Source: Clostridium beijerinckii (lineage in GTDB: Bacteria > Bacillota > Clostridia > Clostridiales > Clostridiaceae). From it: a DNA stretch of 64,000 bases. The position numbers and the translations under genes are program-made. The DNA is taken from assembly GCF_036699995.1 (NCBI RefSeq), contig NZ_CP144906.1, positions 1,178,001 through 1,242,000 of the forward strand. Reading direction: 5' to 3'. Shown here one piece after another: positions 62,211 to 64,000 of the stretch. The stretch's first letter is position 1. Each line of letters starts with the position of its first letter. The notes under the pieces are model-generated. The model was not told where the DNA came from. It made no database searches and worked only from the letters and a program-made list of their open reading frames with translations.

Positions 62211-62293
62211 ATATATTTTATGCCAGAAAAGTTAAATGCAGTTAATAAGAAATATTAACTTTTGAATGTGACTTAGTACGGCATAAAATATAT
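62211..62293. repeat. Long hairpin
   Basis: ATATATTTTATGCC (62211-62224) is the exact complement of GGCATAAAATATAT (62280-62293); inside, AAAAGTTAA pairs with TTAACTTTT. There is no T-run, so it is not an ordinary terminator. No second copy was seen. Confidence 0.7.
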
Positions 62294-62313
62294 AAATAAT
62301 ATTTTTGAATAAG

Positions 62314-62515
62314 ATATATATATACATTGCAAAAAATAATTCCTAAGAATAATTCTAAAAATATTATAAGAATTTCATACGTAATTGTGAATTAAAAATT
62401 GAGCAGTGTGAATTGTGCACTGTGAAATGATAATTGAGCATTGTGCATTAAGCTGTGAATTGTGCATCGTGCATTGTGAATTAAATTATGAATTGTGCAT
62501 TGCAACATATATATA
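62314..62515. repeat. TTGCAA-ended dispersed repeat, expanded copy
   Basis: Starts ATATATATATACATTGCAAA and ends TGCATTGCAACATATATATA. The usual GTGAATT/GTGCATT unit is repeated about eight times (GTGAATTGTGCACTGTGAAA and similar), making this copy about 200 bp instead of 100. Confidence 0.75.
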
Positions 62516-62531
62516 AGAGGAGGATATTTTT

Positions 62532-63047
62532 ATGGACTTTGAAAAAATTAAAGAGCTTGTTAAATTGGTTGATTCTTCAAGTTTAGCCTTTTTTGAGCTT
62601 CAAAGTGGAAATGATCATATAAAGATGGATAAATCATTAACTAGAGGATTAGCTGATAATGGTGCAGGAAATTATACACCAGCTGTAAACAATCAGGTTA
62701 ACACTGCTGCTAGTTCACTTAGTTCAGTAGAAAGATCAGAAAATCATATAGTGGAGAAAGAAGAAGTAAAGGCTGCTGAAAAAGAAGTAGTTATAGACGA
62801 TAAGGATGTAAGTATTATAACTTCTCCTATGGTTGGAACATTTTACTCTTCAGCATCACCAGAAAGCTCACCTTTCGTAGAAGTTGGCGGCACAGTTTCT
62901 AAGGGAAAGGTTATTTGCATTATAGAAGCTATGAAACTTATGAATGAAATTGAAAGCGAATATAATGGAGTAATAGTAGAACGCTTAGTTAAAGATGGAG
63001 ATATGGTAGAATATGGCCAGCCACTGTTTAAGGTTAAGGGGGAATAA
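62532..63047 (+). CDS. accB: Biotin carboxyl carrier protein of acetyl-CoA carboxylase
   Basis: 171 residues. The N-terminal [20 protein letters not shown], an acidic-Ala linker and the biotinyl domain follow each other. Biotin is carried on Lys135 of [10 protein letters not shown]; the thumb-like region [20 protein letters not shown] is typical of AccB. AGGAGG lies 8 bases before the ATG. It works with AccC, whose gene follows fabZ. Confidence 0.95.
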   Translation: MDFEKIKELVKLVDSSSLAFFELQSGNDHIKMDKSLTRGLADNGAGNYTPAVNNQVNTAASSLSSVERSENHIVEKEEVKAAEKEVVIDDKDVSIITSPMVGTFYSSASPESSPFVEVGGTVSKGKVICIIEAMKLMNEIESEYNGVIVERLVKDGDMVEYGQPLFKVKGE

Positions 63048-63050
63048 TTA

Positions 63051-63479
63051 ATGCTTAACATAAATGAAATAAAAAAAATTATACCACATAGATACCCAAT
63101 GCTTTTAATAGATAGAGTAACCGAAATGGAAATAGAAGAAAAGCAATTTGTAAGAGGGTATAAGAATGTGTCTGCAAATGAAGCATTCTTTCAAGGGCAT
63201 TATCCTGAAGAGCCAATTATGCCAGGAGTACTTCAAATTGAAGCTTTAGCTCAAACAGGGGCAGTAGCTATTCTTTCAATGGAAAAATTTAAAGGAAAAA
63301 CTCCGTTATTTGCAGGTATTAATAAAGCAAGATTTAAAGGCAAAGTTGTACCTGGCGATAAATTAGATTTATATTGTGAAATAATAAAAATTAAAGGACC
63401 TGTAGGTATTGGAAATGGAATAGCATCAGTTGATGGAAAGACGGTTTGTGAAGCGGAAATAATTTTTGCAATACAATAG
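63051..63479 (+). CDS. fabZ: 3-hydroxyacyl-ACP dehydratase
   Basis: 142 residues, hot-dog fold. [13 protein letters not shown] is the N-terminal block; [20 protein letters not shown] holds the catalytic His and Glu. It removes water from 3-hydroxyacyl-ACP. It starts 3 bases after the accB stop with GGGGG close upstream, showing one operon. Confidence 0.96.
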   Translation: MLNINEIKKIIPHRYPMLLIDRVTEMEIEEKQFVRGYKNVSANEAFFQGHYPEEPIMPGVLQIEALAQTGAVAILSMEKFKGKTPLFAGINKARFKGKVVPGDKLDLYCEIIKIKGPVGIGNGIASVDGKTVCEAEIIFAIQ

Positions 63480-63493
63480 GATAGGTGATAAAG

Positions 63494-64000
63494 ATGTTAA
63501 AGAAAGTGCTAATTGCCAACAGAGGAGAAATTGCAGTTAGAATAATTAGAGCTTGTAGAGAAATGGGAATAAGTACAGTAGCTGTTTATTCAGAAATAGA
63601 TAAAGAAGCACTTCATACTCAACTTGCAGATGAAGCTGTATGTATTGGTTCTGCAATGCCTAAAGATAGTTATTTAAACATAACAAACATTCTAAGTGCA
63701 TGTGTTTTAACTGGAGCTGACGCTATACATCCAGGGTTCGGATTTTTATCAGAAAATCCTAAATTCGCAAAGATGTGTAGACAATGCAATATTAAATTTA
63801 TAGGTCCTGATTATGAGACAATTGAGCTTATGGGAAATAAGGCCAAGGCAAGAGAAATCATGAAAGCTTCTGGTGTTCCTGTGGTACCTGGATATGAAGG
63901 CGAAATAAGAGACGAAGCTCATGCTTTAGAAATTGCAAAAGGTATTGGATATCCAATAATGATAAAAGCATCAGCAGGTGGCGGTGGTAAAGGAATAAGA
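63494..64000 (+). CDS. accC: Biotin carboxylase of acetyl-CoA carboxylase (3' end outside window)
   Basis: 169 residues are visible from the ATG at 63494, and the frame is open at the window end. [20 protein letters not shown] begins the protein, followed by [18 protein letters not shown] and the start of the ATP-grasp glycine loop [12 protein letters not shown]. It carboxylates the biotin on AccB using bicarbonate and ATP. AGGTGA lies 5 bases before the ATG. The carboxyltransferase genes accD and accA probably follow, outside the window. Confidence 0.95.
   Translation, partial: MLKKVLIANRGEIAVRIIRACREMGISTVAVYSEIDKEALHTQLADEAVCIGSAMPKDSYLNITNILSACVLTGADAIHPGFGFLSENPKFAKMCRQCNIKFIGPDYETIELMGNKAKAREIMKASGVPVVPGYEGEIRDEAHALEIAKGIGYPIMIKASAGGGGKGIR

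Larger units (their letters stand above)
62178..62531. other. Gap between fabF and accB
   Basis: 354 bases made of a long hairpin (62211-62293) and an expanded TTGCAA-ended repeat (62314-62515). No promoter was recognised and the ribosome site of accB follows the repeat directly. Confidence 0.6.

Noticed and set aside
1..64000. tRNA or rRNA genes
   Set aside because: No cloverleaf with a GGTTCGAATCC-type arm and no rRNA-like GC-rich stretch was seen.

Overview
The window is AT-rich, low-GC Firmicute DNA. Spore-germination, lipoprotein and Lrp-type genes, a FASII cluster with FabK and a FabT-like regulator, a 4Fe-4S type PurF and strong AGGAGG ribosome sites all point to a solventogenic or saccharolytic Clostridium sensu stricto (cluster I), probably close to C. 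beijerinckii. The genus is inferred from gene content and style; no rRNA is present to confirm it. No tRNA, rRNA, CRISPR array, prophage or insertion sequence with an intact transposase was seen.

Layout. 1-13.6 kb: end of a HAD hydrolase, a DEDDy exonuclease-like protein, a secreted metallo-beta-lactamase lipoprotein, an HPr-kinase-like P-loop protein, small membrane proteins, an Lrp regulator, a PHP protein, a gamma carbonic anhydrase, CvfB, a SpoVAF-type germination protein and asparagine synthetase. 13.7-33 kb: a Ca2+-type P-ATPase, YaaR, an SsuABC/TauABC-like transporter, an ABC exporter, IlvE, NadE, NfeD plus an SPFH protein, EcsC, a polar amino-acid ABC transporter and a 55-residue zinc-ribbon protein. 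33.5-46 kb: the de novo purine genes purL, purE-C-F-M-N-H and purD, all on the + strand, starting from a clear promoter with a PurR-like box. 46-55.7 kb: an accessory, repeat-laden stretch with a GYD-repeat protein, a BlaI/M56 sensor pair whose sensor is split by a frameshift, an Rpn-type nuclease between direct repeats, an MNT/HEPN toxin-antitoxin pair, a TPR protein and two exported proteins. 55.7-64 kb: the fatty-acid synthesis cluster fabT-fabH-fabK-fabD-fabG-fabF-accB-fabZ-accC, the last cut by the window end, with a FabT-type operator over its promoter.

The most unusual property is the load of non-coding structured repeats. At least five families are visible: (1) elements of about 100 bp bounded by ATATATGTTGCAA and its complement, at eight places; (2) a 39-bp unit with a small hairpin, in exact tandem at 24.7 kb, degenerate at 11.3-11.7 kb, and apparently absorbed in frame into the Rpn nuclease gene; (3) long 170-300 bp palindromes with TATAGATAAACA ends, one sitting between purH and purD; (4) a conserved block of about 78 bp at 46.0, 55.9 and 60.0 kb, twice inside the fab cluster; (5) a block with a TCGACTC/TTTCC core around 28.6 and 37.6-38.2 kb. 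A single 161-bp element with near-perfect 37-bp inverted ends lies at 4.2 kb.

The pur and fab clusters supply purine nucleotides and membrane fatty acids and are ordinary in content. The best candidates for something undescribed are the BlaI-controlled sensor with a beta-propeller instead of a penicillin-binding domain, the terminator-bearing leader upstream of the GYD-repeat gene, the 78-bp block, and the coding capture of the 39-bp repeat.
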